Origin: Bifidobacterium moraviense
Lineage (GTDB): Bacteria > Actinomycetota > Actinomycetes > Actinomycetales > Bifidobacteriaceae
Length of the DNA: 64,000 nucleotides
Assembly (NCBI RefSeq): GCF_012932365.1
Contig: NZ_JAAIIH010000006.1
Span: forward strand, 1 to 64,000
Reading direction: 5' to 3'
The notes under the pieces were generated by a model. It worked only from the letters and a program-made list of their open reading frames with translations, searched no databases and was not told the DNA's origin. The position numbers and the translations under genes were made by a program. How positions within the stretch are numbered: the stretch's first letter is position 1; each line of letters starts with the position of its first letter. Of the stretch, positions 7,652 through 16,044 are shown piece after piece.

Positions 7652-9547
7652 TCACCGCTTCCCCTGCACCTTCCTCGCGACCACCTTCATCAGCTCGCGC
7701 TGCTTGGAGCCCACGGGGGCCACCACGTCCACGTACTTGCGGATGGGGCTGTCCTCGCGCAGGGCGCGGTCGTGGTGCACGGCGGGTTGCGGCTTCTCGA
7801 TGCCGTCCAGGATGGCCATCATCTGCAGCGAGAACGGCGTGGAGTGCGCGTAGTGCCAGTAGAGCGGGCCGAAGTCGCACCACGGGTTCTTCCACGGCTT
7901 GTCGTAGCCGGCGTAGTGCACGATCTTCGGGTCCTTGCGCGAGGCGAGGTACGCCCTGTACATGGCGGCGGGGGCGAAGTTGAAGATGCCGTGCACGCGG
8001 CCGGCGCAGTCGTGCATCACGTTCCACTCGTACGGCAGGTAGTGCACGTCGCCGCGGCACTCCTTGTTGAGGATGTCTTGGTCGTTGTAGATGTAGTCCG
8101 GGTCGGAGGCGATGGCGAGCCACTCGTCCACGGTGTGCAGGTCGCGCATGCGGTTCAGGTCCATCACCAGCACGCCCGCCTGGAAGTAGCCGTACGGGTC
8201 CGCCATGCCCAGCTTCGCGTCCGCGTAGCGGCGGCGCTCGCCGTTCGGCATGTTGAGGTTGCCCACGAAGTCCAGGTCGTGCACGGCGCCCAGCACGTGC
8301 CCCTCCAGATCCGTGTCGAACAGCTCGGCCACGTCGCCGCGGATGATGAGGTCCGAATCGAGGTACAGGATCTTCGAGTAGTACGGCAGCGCGTCCTGGA
8401 TGATGAACCGGTAGTAAGTCTCCATGCTGATGTGCGCGTTGCTGGTGGTCAGGTCGTAGCCTTCCACCGCGGGGCGCACGTCGTAGAAGCGCACGGTGGC
8501 GTTGGGGAACTGCTCCAGGTACTGGCGGATGAGCTGGCGGTTCTCCGGCGTGATGTCCTTGTGCAGCACGATCACGTCGTAGAAGCGGTCCGGGTTCGCG
8601 TTGCGCAGCATCGAGTACATCGTGGTGGTGAGCATCGGCACGTAGTTGTCGTCCGCGGCGAACACCACGGGCACGGTCAGGCGCGGGTTGGTGCTCAGCG
8701 GCTCCAGATCGCCCGCCGGCTCCGGGTCGGTGAAGTGCACGCACTGCAGCGTCTTCACCTTCCAGTCGCGTCCGGCGCCGGCCCTGCGCTGATGCGCCAG
8801 CCAGATGTTGAGCAGTCGCTCGGACAGGTGCCCCGGCGTGCGCATCGTCTCCATGTCCGCGTGCGTGAAGTCGCTGGTCTCGCAGAACTCCTGCAGGAGC
8901 GGGAACAGCCACTCGCAGTAGGCGAAGAAGATCTCCCGGCGCATGATGAACATGTTGCAGAACGCGGCCTCGTGCCCGTTCAGCACGGCGTCCGCGTCCT
9001 CTCGGTACTCGGGATGGCGCGCGCACAGGATGTCGTACACGTGGCGCAGGTCCTTGAGGCGCAGATGCGGGTTGTTCGCCCAGTGCTCCTTGAGGTTCGA
9101 CGTGCCGTCGATGAGCTTCGTGTCGTTGATGGGCGACGTGATCACGTCCCAGCCGTCCACGGCGGCGGCGATGGACGCGTCGTCCAGCCCGTATTCGCGG
9201 ATCGCCTTCTCGCTGATGAACGTGTCCATCACCTCGCCGTAGTCGTTCTGGCGGTGCGGCGTGTCCGAGAAGTCGAAGTAGCGGCGATAGTGGCAGAAGC
9301 CGTAGTAGTCGGCGTGCGCGTTCTTCCACGCCCAGTACTGTGCGGTCAGCTCGCAGTACATCGGGTTGAGCTGGGAGATGTTCTCGCCGACGTTGTCGTA
9401 CAGCGTGCCCTCGAGCGTGCGCTCGGCGGTCTCCGCGCCCACCTGGATCGGCACGAGCGAGGCGCAGTCCGGGAACGCGGCGGGCTTGTGTGCGCTGATG
9501 AAGATGCGGATTCGCGCGGGCTGGGCGCCGGCTTCTGTGTTCGTCAT
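7652..9547 (-). CDS. Two-domain glycosyltransferase: DUF4422 plus GT8
   Basis: A 631-residue soluble protein. Residues about 12-245 form a DUF4422 domain (FISAHKP, then YCELTAQYWAWKN and YGFCHYRRYF, the family's hallmark). Residues about 290-560 form a GT8 domain: VVFAADDNYVP, the metal-binding LYLDSD (397-399 DSD), NDQD (489-492) and HYAGYDKPWK (545-554). GT8 enzymes are retaining UDP-glucose or UDP-galactose transferases; DUF4422 is found in polysaccharide and capsule clusters and is also thought to be a transferase. One polypeptide may thus add two sugars in sequence. ATG 9547 follows a GGGGAGA site. It is divergent from the export permease. Confidence 0.88.
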   Translation of the reverse strand: MTNTEAGAQPARIRIFISAHKPAAFPDCASLVPIQVGAETAERTLEGTLYDNVGENISQLNPMYCELTAQYWAWKNAHADYYGFCHYRRYFDFSDTPHRQNDYGEVMDTFISEKAIREYGLDDASIAAAVDGWDVITSPINDTKLIDGTSNLKEHWANNPHLRLKDLRHVYDILCARHPEYREDADAVLNGHEAAFCNMFIMRREIFFAYCEWLFPLLQEFCETSDFTHADMETMRTPGHLSERLLNIWLAHQRRAGAGRDWKVKTLQCVHFTDPEPAGDLEPLSTNPRLTVPVVFAADDNYVPMLTTTMYSMLRNANPDRFYDVIVLHKDITPENRQLIRQYLEQFPNATVRFYDVRPAVEGYDLTTSNAHISMETYYRFIIQDALPYYSKILYLDSDLIIRGDVAELFDTDLEGHVLGAVHDLDFVGNLNMPNGERRRYADAKLGMADPYGYFQAGVLVMDLNRMRDLHTVDEWLAIASDPDYIYNDQDILNKECRGDVHYLPYEWNVMHDCAGRVHGIFNFAPAAMYRAYLASRKDPKIVHYAGYDKPWKNPWCDFGPLYWHYAHSTPFSLQMMAILDGIEKPQPAVHHDRALREDSPIRKYVDVVAPVGSKQRELMKVVARKVQGKR

Positions 9548-9713
9548 ATGGGTATTCTCCCCGCTCGTTCGCGATTATGGACGGTTCCCTCTAGAATAAT
9601 GACAGTTTTTCCGCAACGGGGCCGCCGCAGGACGGCGCGCCCGCGTTCGCGGGGCGGCAGGATGCCCGTGGCACGTCGCCGGTCAACCGAGGAACAGGAC
9701 GGATAGGACGCTC
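9548..9713. promoter_or_regulatory. Divergent promoter region, GT8 and ABC permease
   Basis: This 166-base gap separates divergent starts. It has an A/T-rich core at about 9588-9608 (TCTAGAATAATGACAGTTTTT) suited to -10 elements; on the minus strand CATAAT near 9575 is another candidate. No clear -35 boxes or operator were recognised. Confidence 0.4.
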
Positions 9714-10541
9714 GTGAAAGACGCATGCAAGAAACTCGCCGAGAAGTACCGCTACTCGATCGTGGTCTTCCGTGAGCTGGTGAAGACCGACTTCCAGCTG
9801 CGCTACCAGGGGTCCTTCCTCGGCATGGCGTGGTCCGTGCTCAAGCCGCTGATGCTCTTCGGCGTGATGTACGTGATCTTCGTGCAGTTCCTCCACTTCA
9901 CGGACGGCACGCCCACGTTCCCCATCTCCCTGCTGTGCGGCACCTGCCTGTGGAGCTTCTTCTCCGAGGCCACGTCCATGGGTCTGGCGTCGATCGTGAA
10001 CCGCGGCGACCTGCTGCGCAAGGTGCACTTCCCGAACTACATCATCGTGGCCGCCACCACCATGGGCTCCATGATCTCCCTGGGGCTGGGCCTGATCGTG
10101 GTGATCCTCTTCGGCTTCTTCGCGCACGCCGAGTACACGTGGCGCGTGCTGCTGGTGCCGTTCAGCATCATTCAGCTGTACTGCCTCACGCTGGGCGTGG
10201 CGCTGATCCTCGCCACCATGTACGTCTACTTCCGCGACATCCAGCACATCTGGGAGGTCGTGCTGCAGGCGCTGTTCTACGCCATCCCGATCATCTACCC
10301 GCTCTCCTTCGTCTCCAAGAACTACCCGGCCGTGGCCAAGATCATGCTGCTCAACCCCATCGCGCAGCCGATCATGGACATCCGCCACAACCTGCTGTCG
10401 CCGAAGTACGTGCCCACGGTGTGGACCGAGATCAACTCGTGGTGGATCCCGATCATCCCGTACGTGCTCACCGTGCTGATCCTGTGGTTTGGCATCCACC
10501 TGTTCCGCAAGAACAGCTCGCGGTTCGCGGAGATGCTGTAG
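9714..10541 (+). CDS. ABC-2 type polysaccharide export permease
   Basis: A 275-residue integral membrane protein of the TagG/Wzm/RfbA group with six predicted helices. Typical features are an N-terminal amphipathic segment (FRELVKTDFQLRYQGSFLGMAWSVLKPL), the first helix LMLFGVMYVIFVQFL, and the C-terminal YVLTVLILWFGIHLF helix ending in a short basic tail. It should form the channel that moves a lipid-linked glycan across the membrane. The start is GTG 9714, with AGGA just upstream. The ATPase partner (TagH/Wzt), normally the next gene, is absent: 117 bases later comes an unrelated CPBP protease. The ATPase must be elsewhere or lost. Confidence 0.87.
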   Translation: MKDACKKLAEKYRYSIVVFRELVKTDFQLRYQGSFLGMAWSVLKPLMLFGVMYVIFVQFLHFTDGTPTFPISLLCGTCLWSFFSEATSMGLASIVNRGDLLRKVHFPNYIIVAATTMGSMISLGLGLIVVILFGFFAHAEYTWRVLLVPFSIIQLYCLTLGVALILATMYVYFRDIQHIWEVVLQALFYAIPIIYPLSFVSKNYPAVAKIMLLNPIAQPIMDIRHNLLSPKYVPTVWTEINSWWIPIIPYVLTVLILWFGIHLFRKNSSRFAEML

Positions 10542-10658
10542 GCCGCTGCCGCCGCACGGCGTGCGCGCCGCGGACACCGTGGGGCGCCGCCGATACCTTC
10601 ACCAGCCGTTCATCTGCGGGCCGGGCCGCGTCGCACGTCGGGCCGTTAAGCTGAAGTC

Positions 10659-11888
10659 ATGTCGACGCCGCAACAATCGCCCCAGTTCCAGCCGCCGCAA
10701 CCGCAGTATCAGCCGGCACCGCAGCCGCAGCCTCCGCAGTACTCCCAGCCTCCTCAGTACTCCCAGCCGCCGCGGCCGCAGTCAGCTCCGCAGCCGGCAC
10801 CGCAGCCGCCGCAGTACCCCGCGCCCTACCAGCCACAGGGCCAGTACCCGCCCGCGCAGCCCCCGGCGCCGCAGCCCGCTCCGGCCCCGATCCCGCAGAT
10901 CCCCGCGTACAAGCTCGCGCGCAGGATCATGCGCCGCGCGGTGAACCGGCCGGCCGGACTCGCGCTCATGTACGCGCTCATCGCGCAGACGCTGGGCATG
11001 GCCTGCTCCTTCGCGATCAGCTTCTCGCTCGGCTTCGCTCGCGGCGCCGGCGCCACGGCCATGAGCGCGCAGGACCTCGTGGCCGAGTCGAACCGGCTGG
11101 TCATGGAGCACATGGGCGTGATCAGCCTGGGCAGCTTCGGCGTGGCCATGCTGGTGCTGGTGCTCGTGGACCGTCGCCGGATCCTGCGCCGCGGCTTCTG
11201 GGTGGGAAGTCACGGCGAGGCAAAGCGCATGCGCGCCTCGTGGCTGGTGAGCTTCGTCGTGGTCATGATCACCGCGCAGGCCGCGTTCGCGCTGCTGGAG
11301 GCGCTCGCCTCGGCGGCGGGGATCAGCGTGGTCTCGCCGGCCATGCAGACCATCAACCAGTCGGCCGTCAACTGGCAGATGTGGCTGTTCGTGGGGCTCG
11401 TCGGCCCCGTCTTCGAGGAGATCGTGTTCCGTGGCGTGCTGCTGCAGTCGCTCGCGCCGTACGGGCGCAACTTCGCGATCGTCACCTCGTCGCTCATGTT
11501 CGCGCTGTACCACGGCGACTTCGCACAGGGGCTGTTCGCCTTCTTCGTGGGACTGCTGCTCGGGTTCGTGGGGCTCGAATACTCGGTCATGTGGTCGATC
11601 GCGCTGCACGTGTTCAACAACGCGGTGCTCGGCGGCGCGCTGCCCTCGCTGGCCGCGTCGTACGGCGACGCGGGCAACACGGCGTACGGGCTCGCGATTC
11701 TGGGCGTCGGCATCGTCGGCGGCATCGTGGTGTTCGCGCGCCACGGCCGCGAGATCCGCGCCTACGCCGCGCTCAACCGGTCGCCGCGCGGCACCTACTG
11801 GGGCTGGACGGCGCCGTGCTTCCTGATCTTCGTGGGGCTGGAGACGATGGTCGTGCTCGTGTCGCTGACCCTCGTGCTCGCCTCGTAG
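10659..11888 (+). CDS. CPBP-family intramembrane metalloprotease with Pro/Gln-rich N-terminus
   Basis: A 409-residue membrane protein. Residues 1-80 are an unstructured run of Pro, Gln, Tyr and Ala with PPQYSQ-like repeats. Several membrane helices follow. The CPBP (abortive infection/CAAX protease) motifs are all present: EExxxR as FEEIVFRG near residue 252, the second motif as FALYHGD near 280, and HxxxN as HVFNN near 316. Members are membrane proteases of the Rce1 type, some involved in bacteriocin immunity; the substrate here is unknown. It stands alone between the export permease and the pyrD-like gene. Confidence 0.85.
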   Translation: MSTPQQSPQFQPPQPQYQPAPQPQPPQYSQPPQYSQPPRPQSAPQPAPQPPQYPAPYQPQGQYPPAQPPAPQPAPAPIPQIPAYKLARRIMRRAVNRPAGLALMYALIAQTLGMACSFAISFSLGFARGAGATAMSAQDLVAESNRLVMEHMGVISLGSFGVAMLVLVLVDRRRILRRGFWVGSHGEAKRMRASWLVSFVVVMITAQAAFALLEALASAAGISVVSPAMQTINQSAVNWQMWLFVGLVGPVFEEIVFRGVLLQSLAPYGRNFAIVTSSLMFALYHGDFAQGLFAFFVGLLLGFVGLEYSVMWSIALHVFNNAVLGGALPSLAASYGDAGNTAYGLAILGVGIVGGIVVFARHGREIRAYAALNRSPRGTYWGWTAPCFLIFVGLETMVVLVSLTLVLAS

Positions 11889-11928
11889 CCGCCGCCCTGT
11901 AGTCGTGCGCCAACCGTACGACGCAGCA

Positions 11929-11996
11929 CAGATTTGGCGGAAGTGACCCCGGAGCGACGATTTCCGGGCTCTCCGGGGTCACTTCCGCCAAATCTG
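11929..11996. terminator. 26-bp perfect inverted repeat, probable terminator
   Basis: The arms 11929-11954 (beginning CAGATTTGGCGG) and 11971-11996 are perfect complements around a 16-base loop. They lie about 40 bases after the CPBP protease stop. There is no T tract, so this may be a dispersed palindromic element acting as a transcript end. Confidence 0.65.
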
Positions 11997-12054
11997 CCGT
12001 ATGCGGGCGGATTCGCCGGGCACGCGTGACCGTGGCTGCTCGTAGGCTTGAGGC

Positions 12055-13248
12055 ATGAGTGATTTCGAGCCGTTCTACGATGTCAACCGCACCTATGACG
12101 AGAACTACGCGGCCGGCCCGTTCGGCCTGTTCGCCGACGCGCTTGAGGATGCGTCGGACGACGTCGAACCCGCCGCGTCCGGCACCGCATCGCCCGCCGC
12201 AGACGCCGCGCACACCGCGTCCGCCGCGACCGTCGCGTCCGCCGTACCCGCCGCGAACGAGTCGCACGAATCCTTCCTCGGCTTCCGCGTGAACCTGCCG
12301 TTCGGCGTCCCCGCCGGACCGCTCCTCAACTCCCGCTTCACCACCGCCGCGTTCCGCATGGGCTTCGACATGGCCGTCTACAAGACCGTGCGCTCGCGCG
12401 CGTGGGGCTGCAACCCGTTCCCGAACGTGCTGGCCGTGCACCCCAAGGACCCCAGCGGCGAGCTGACGCCCGGCAGCGCCGAGCTCGACGAGGGCGTGCT
12501 CGCGGACACCAACTACGAGCTGCCCATCTCCATCTCCAACTCGTTCGGCGTGCCCAGCCGCAGCCCGGACGTGTGGCAGCCGGACATGGCGGAGGCCATC
12601 CGCGCGGCCGGCCCCGGCCAGCTGCTCGTGCCCAGCTTCCAGGGCTCGCGCACGGAGGGCATGACGCGCGAGGAGTACGTGGCCGACCACGCCTTCACCG
12701 CCAAGCTGGTGTGCGAGACCGGCGCGCGGCTCATGGAGATGAACACCAGCTGCCCCAACGAGGGCCACAACCGCCTGCTGTGCCACGACGCGCACCTCGT
12801 GGGCGAGATCACCGAGGCGGTGAAGAACGAGATCGGCGACCGTCCGCTCATCGTCAAGCTCGCCTACCTGCCGGACGACCTGGACCTCGAGCGCATGGTG
12901 CGCGAGACCGTGGCGCGCGGCACCGTGCAGGGCTTCTCCACCATCAACACCATCAGTGCCCGACTCGTGGACGCGCAGGGCCGTCAGGCGCTGCCCGGCA
13001 AGGGACGCGACCGCTCCGGCGTGTGCGGCAACGCGATCCGCTCCGCCGGCCTCGACATGGTGCGCCGACTCGCCGCCGTGCGCGAGCGCATGGGCCTCGA
13101 CTTCGCGATCGTCGGCGTGGGCGGCGTCATCACGCCCGCCGACTATCTGGCGTATCGCGAGGCCGGCGCGAACGCGGTCATGTCCGCCACCGGCGCGATG
13201 TGGGACGCGAATCTGGCGCACGAGATCAAGGCCGCGGTCGCGCGCTGA
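12055..13248 (+). CDS. Dihydroorotate dehydrogenase-family flavoenzyme
   Basis: A 397-residue protein. The first 75 residues are a variable, Ala/Asp-rich segment; the rest is an FMN-binding TIM barrel of the dihydroorotate oxidase family. Visible motifs are FGVPAGPLLNSR (substrate/FMN loop), ISISNSFGVPS, MNTSCPNEGHN (the catalytic-loop and orotate-binding Asn motif, with Cys as in class 1 enzymes), LIVKLAYLPDD, and the phosphate-binding IVGVGGVITPADY near the end. The expected reaction is oxidation of dihydroorotate to orotate in pyrimidine synthesis. No other pyr gene is adjacent. Only GAGG stands close before ATG 12055 and TAGGCT lies about 15 bases upstream, so a leaderless or near-leaderless transcript is plausible. 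Confidence 0.82.
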   Translation: MSDFEPFYDVNRTYDENYAAGPFGLFADALEDASDDVEPAASGTASPAADAAHTASAATVASAVPAANESHESFLGFRVNLPFGVPAGPLLNSRFTTAAFRMGFDMAVYKTVRSRAWGCNPFPNVLAVHPKDPSGELTPGSAELDEGVLADTNYELPISISNSFGVPSRSPDVWQPDMAEAIRAAGPGQLLVPSFQGSRTEGMTREEYVADHAFTAKLVCETGARLMEMNTSCPNEGHNRLLCHDAHLVGEITEAVKNEIGDRPLIVKLAYLPDDLDLERMVRETVARGTVQGFSTINTISARLVDAQGRQALPGKGRDRSGVCGNAIRSAGLDMVRRLAAVRERMGLDFAIVGVGGVITPADYLAYREAGANAVMSATGAMWDANLAHEIKAAVAR

Positions 13249-13438
13249 GCGACGCACGTCCCGCGGGTCGCGCGCCCGCGGTTTCGCGCCGGGCTGAGCT
13301 GTTAGGCTCCGGGCGCATTTCACCGTGTCCCCACACGCGCTGTGGCAGACTAAGGGATAGTTCAACGGCGCGGGCGCGGTCCGCGCGGCGAGTGGCGGAA
13401 CGTATTCGCGGGAGCATCGAAAGCATTCGGGAGGAAAC

Positions 13439-14761
13439 GTGGCAAAGGACAACGACATCCTGCACGTGAACGGCGGCAAGCCGCTCAACGGCACCATCAA
13501 GGTACGAGGCGCCAAGAACTTCGTGAGCAAGGCCATGGTCGCCGCGCTGCTCGCCCCCGGCGTCTCCGTGCTCAGGAACGTGCCCGAGATCCGCGACGTG
13601 CACGTGGTCTCCGACCTGCTGCGCCTGCACGGCGTGGACGTGACCGTGGACGGCGAGAAGGGCGTGGTCACCATCGACGCCACGCACGTGCGTCTGGCCG
13701 ACGTGGCCGACGTGGACACCCTCTCCGGCTCCTCGCGCATCCCGATCCTGTTCTCCGGCCCGCTCGTGCACCGCCTCGGCGAGGCGTTCATCCCCGCGCT
13801 CGGCGGCTGCGCGATCGGCGGCCGACCCATCGACTTCCACCTCGAGACCCTGCGCAAGCTCGGTGCCACGGTGGACAAGGAGCACAAGGACGGCATCCAC
13901 ATCACCGCGCCGAACGGCCTCAAGGGCGCGAAGATCCACCTGCCGTACCCGTCCGTCGGCGCCACCGAGCAGACGCTGCTCGCCGCCGTGCTGGCCGAAG
14001 GCAAGACCGAGCTGTCCGGCGCGGCCATCGAGCCGGAGATCATGGACCTCGTGGCCGTGCTGCAGAAGATGGGCGCGATCATCTCCGTGGACGTGGACCG
14101 CACGTTCCGCATCGAGGGCGTCAAGGAGCTCAAGGGCTACACGCACACGTCGCTCACCGACCGCATCGAGGCCGCTTCGTGGGCGTCGGCCGCGCTCGCC
14201 ACGCACGGCGACATCTTCGTCAAGGGCGCCACGCAGCCGGAGATGATGACGTTCCTCAACGTGTTCCGCAAGGTGGGCGGCGAATTCGACGTGACGGACA
14301 AGGGCATCCGCTTCTGGCATCCGGGCGGGGACCTCAAGCCCGTGGCCATCGAGACCGACGTACACCCCGGCTTCATGACCGACTGGCAGCAGCCGCTCGT
14401 GGTGGCCCTCACGCAGGCGAACGGCCTGTCGATCGTGCACGAGACGGTGTACGAGAACCGCTTCGGCTTCACCAAGCCGCTCGTGCAGATGGGCGCCACC
14501 ATCCAGCTGTACCGCGAGTGCCTCGGCTCGCTGCCGTGCCGCTTCCAGCAGCGCAACTACAAGCATTCGGCCGTGATCTTCGGACCCACGCCGCTCACTG
14601 GCCGCGACATCGACGTGCCGGATCTGCGCGGCGGCTTCTCGCACCTCATCGCGGCGCTGGCGGCGTCCGGCCCGTCCAACGTGCAGGGCATTTCGCTCAT
14701 CGACCGCGGCTACGCCGACTTCCGCGGCAAGCTGCACCAGCTCGGCGCGGATATCGACTGA
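13439..14761 (+). CDS. murA: UDP-N-acetylglucosamine 1-carboxyvinyltransferase
   Basis: A 440-residue EPSP-synthase-fold enzyme that transfers enolpyruvate from PEP to UDP-GlcNAc, the first committed step of peptidoglycan synthesis in the cytoplasm. RGAKNFVSKAMVAALL near the N-terminus is the conserved substrate-binding segment. The active-site Cys, target of fosfomycin, is kept as C124 in ALGGCAIGGRP. The C-terminal half has the DLRGGFSHLIAALAASG motif. GTG 13439 is preceded by GGGAGG, five bases away, an ideal site. It is monocistronic by position. Confidence 0.95.
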   Translation: MAKDNDILHVNGGKPLNGTIKVRGAKNFVSKAMVAALLAPGVSVLRNVPEIRDVHVVSDLLRLHGVDVTVDGEKGVVTIDATHVRLADVADVDTLSGSSRIPILFSGPLVHRLGEAFIPALGGCAIGGRPIDFHLETLRKLGATVDKEHKDGIHITAPNGLKGAKIHLPYPSVGATEQTLLAAVLAEGKTELSGAAIEPEIMDLVAVLQKMGAIISVDVDRTFRIEGVKELKGYTHTSLTDRIEAASWASAALATHGDIFVKGATQPEMMTFLNVFRKVGGEFDVTDKGIRFWHPGGDLKPVAIETDVHPGFMTDWQQPLVVALTQANGLSIVHETVYENRFGFTKPLVQMGATIQLYRECLGSLPCRFQQRNYKHSAVIFGPTPLTGRDIDVPDLRGGFSHLIAALAASGPSNVQGISLIDRGYADFRGKLHQLGADID

Positions 14762-15149
14762 CGGATATCGGCCGGGCGGACAACGGCTGACGGACAACAG
14801 CTGGCGGACAACAGCTGACGCCGGGATTGCTGGTTGTGTCGGCCGGCCTGCGGGTGGCGGCCCGTCTTCTCGCGCATGCATCCCCGTTCGCGGCGCCTTA
14901 TGACCTGCGGCGGGGATTTTCGTTGCCGCCGGCGCGAGGGGAAGACGCGGGGACGGCGTTCCGCGGCGCCGGGTCTCGCCGGGGCAACTGAACCGCGAGC
15001 CGGGGTGTGACGCGCGCCGGGTCTCGGCCGGCGCCGGCACGGCGGACCGGTCTTGGTGTTGGCCCGGCGCCGGCGCAGCGGGTCATCGGGCACGGCGGGA
15101 GGCGTCGGAACCCGCGAGCCGGTCCCCGATCGCGCGCGCCGGCTCGGAG

Positions 15150-15373
15150 AGGGGTATCTGCGGAGTCAGGGGTAGATTCCGCCGTCTGCACGAAGGTATC
15201 TGCAGAGTCAGGGTGCCCGAAAGGCCATACCGCGGGTATGGCATGAGACGAATCGTTGCAATGACGCCAATCACCGGTGCCGGTCAGACACGGATGCGCG
15301 GTCTAGGCACCCTGACTCTGCAGATACCTGTCTGCACATCCGGGAATCTACCCCTGACTCTGCAGATACCCCT
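15150..15373. repeat. Long inverted repeat with 68-bp arms, each holding two direct copies of a 20-mer
   Basis: The left arm 15150-15217 and the right arm 15306-15373 are reverse complements with about nine mismatches, all but one in the centre of the arm. Each arm carries two direct copies of GGTATCTGCAGAGTCAGGG (one with a G), so the motif occurs four times. The 88-base spacer contains its own palindrome, GCCATACC...GGTATGGC. Confidence 0.85.
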
Positions 15374-15596
15374 CGTTTCCGGCCGCCGGGACCCGCAGGC
15401 GACGCGCCGGCAGCCGGTCGCCGGTGCCGGTGCCTGGCAGACCGATGCCGGTGACCGGTGACCGGTGACCAGGCCGGCAGCCGGTAACCGGAGGACGGAA
15501 GAAGAGCCCCGCGCAATGTCGTCGAACCGCGGCACGACGTCCGCGAGCGATTAGCCGGCGGCTCGCAGAAGGCGCGAACAGCAACGAAAGTGCATG

Positions 15597-15627
15597 AAAA
15601 AGGGCCGCACCCTTGCGGATGCAGCCC
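15597..15627 (-). terminator. Terminator of rplS
   Basis: Read on the minus strand, GGGCTGCATCC, a GCAA loop and GGGTGCGGCCC form a stem followed by TTTTTC. It lies 49 bases past the rplS stop. Confidence 0.85.
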
Positions 15628-15675
15628 CTGAAGCTATTCGGCCCGATGGCCGACGCGCCGATGCCGAGCGAAGAC

Positions 15676-16044
15676 TCAGGCAGCGGTCTTGTTGTTGCGG
15701 CGCTCGACGATGCGAGCGGCCTTGCCGCGCAGAGCGCGCAGGTAGTACAGCTTGGCGCGACGCACGCGGCCGGAGCGCACGAGCTTGATGGAGTCGATCA
15801 CCGGGGAGTGCAGCGGGAAACGACGCTCGACGCCCACGCCGAAGCTGATCTTGCGCACCACGAAGGTCTCGCGCAGACCGGCACCCTGACGGGCGATCAC
15901 CACGCCGGTGAAGGTCTGGATACGGGAGTTGTTGCCTTCCTTGATCTTGACGTTGACGTCGACGGTGTCGCCGGGACGGAACGCCGGGATCTCCTCGGCG
16001 GGCTTGAGGTGCTTGGCCTCGAAGGCTTCGATGTAGTTAGCCAT
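15676..16044 (-). CDS. rplS: 50S ribosomal protein L19
   Basis: A 122-residue ribosomal protein at the 30S-50S interface. It begins [13 protein letters not shown] and carries the family core: [53 protein letters not shown], and the basic end [24 protein letters not shown] 16044 is chosen over the upstream in-frame ATG because GGAGG stands six bases before it. The usual neighbours trmD and rimM are not on the near side; the downstream side is a repeat-filled gap. Confidence 0.96.
   Translation of the reverse strand: MANYIEAFEAKHLKPAEEIPAFRPGDTVDVNVKIKEGNNSRIQTFTGVVIARQGAGLRETFVVRKISFGVGVERRFPLHSPVIDSIKLVRSGRVRRAKLYYLRALRGKAARIVERRNNKTAA

Larger units (their letters stand above)
14762..15675. 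other. Gene-free gap downstream of murA, repeat-rich
   Basis: No credible gene is seen in these 914 bases. It holds three copies of a short GACAACRGCTG-like unit at about 14776-14820, a large inverted repeat at 15150-15373, a GGTGACC/GCCGGT tandem stretch at about 15415-15490, and the rplS terminator at 15597-15627. Open frames here are short and of unnatural composition. Confidence 0.7.

Noticed and set aside
10659-10900. The Pro/Gln-rich start of the CPBP protease as a frame error
   Set aside because: The frame is open without interruption, and such low-complexity starts are common in actinobacterial membrane proteins.
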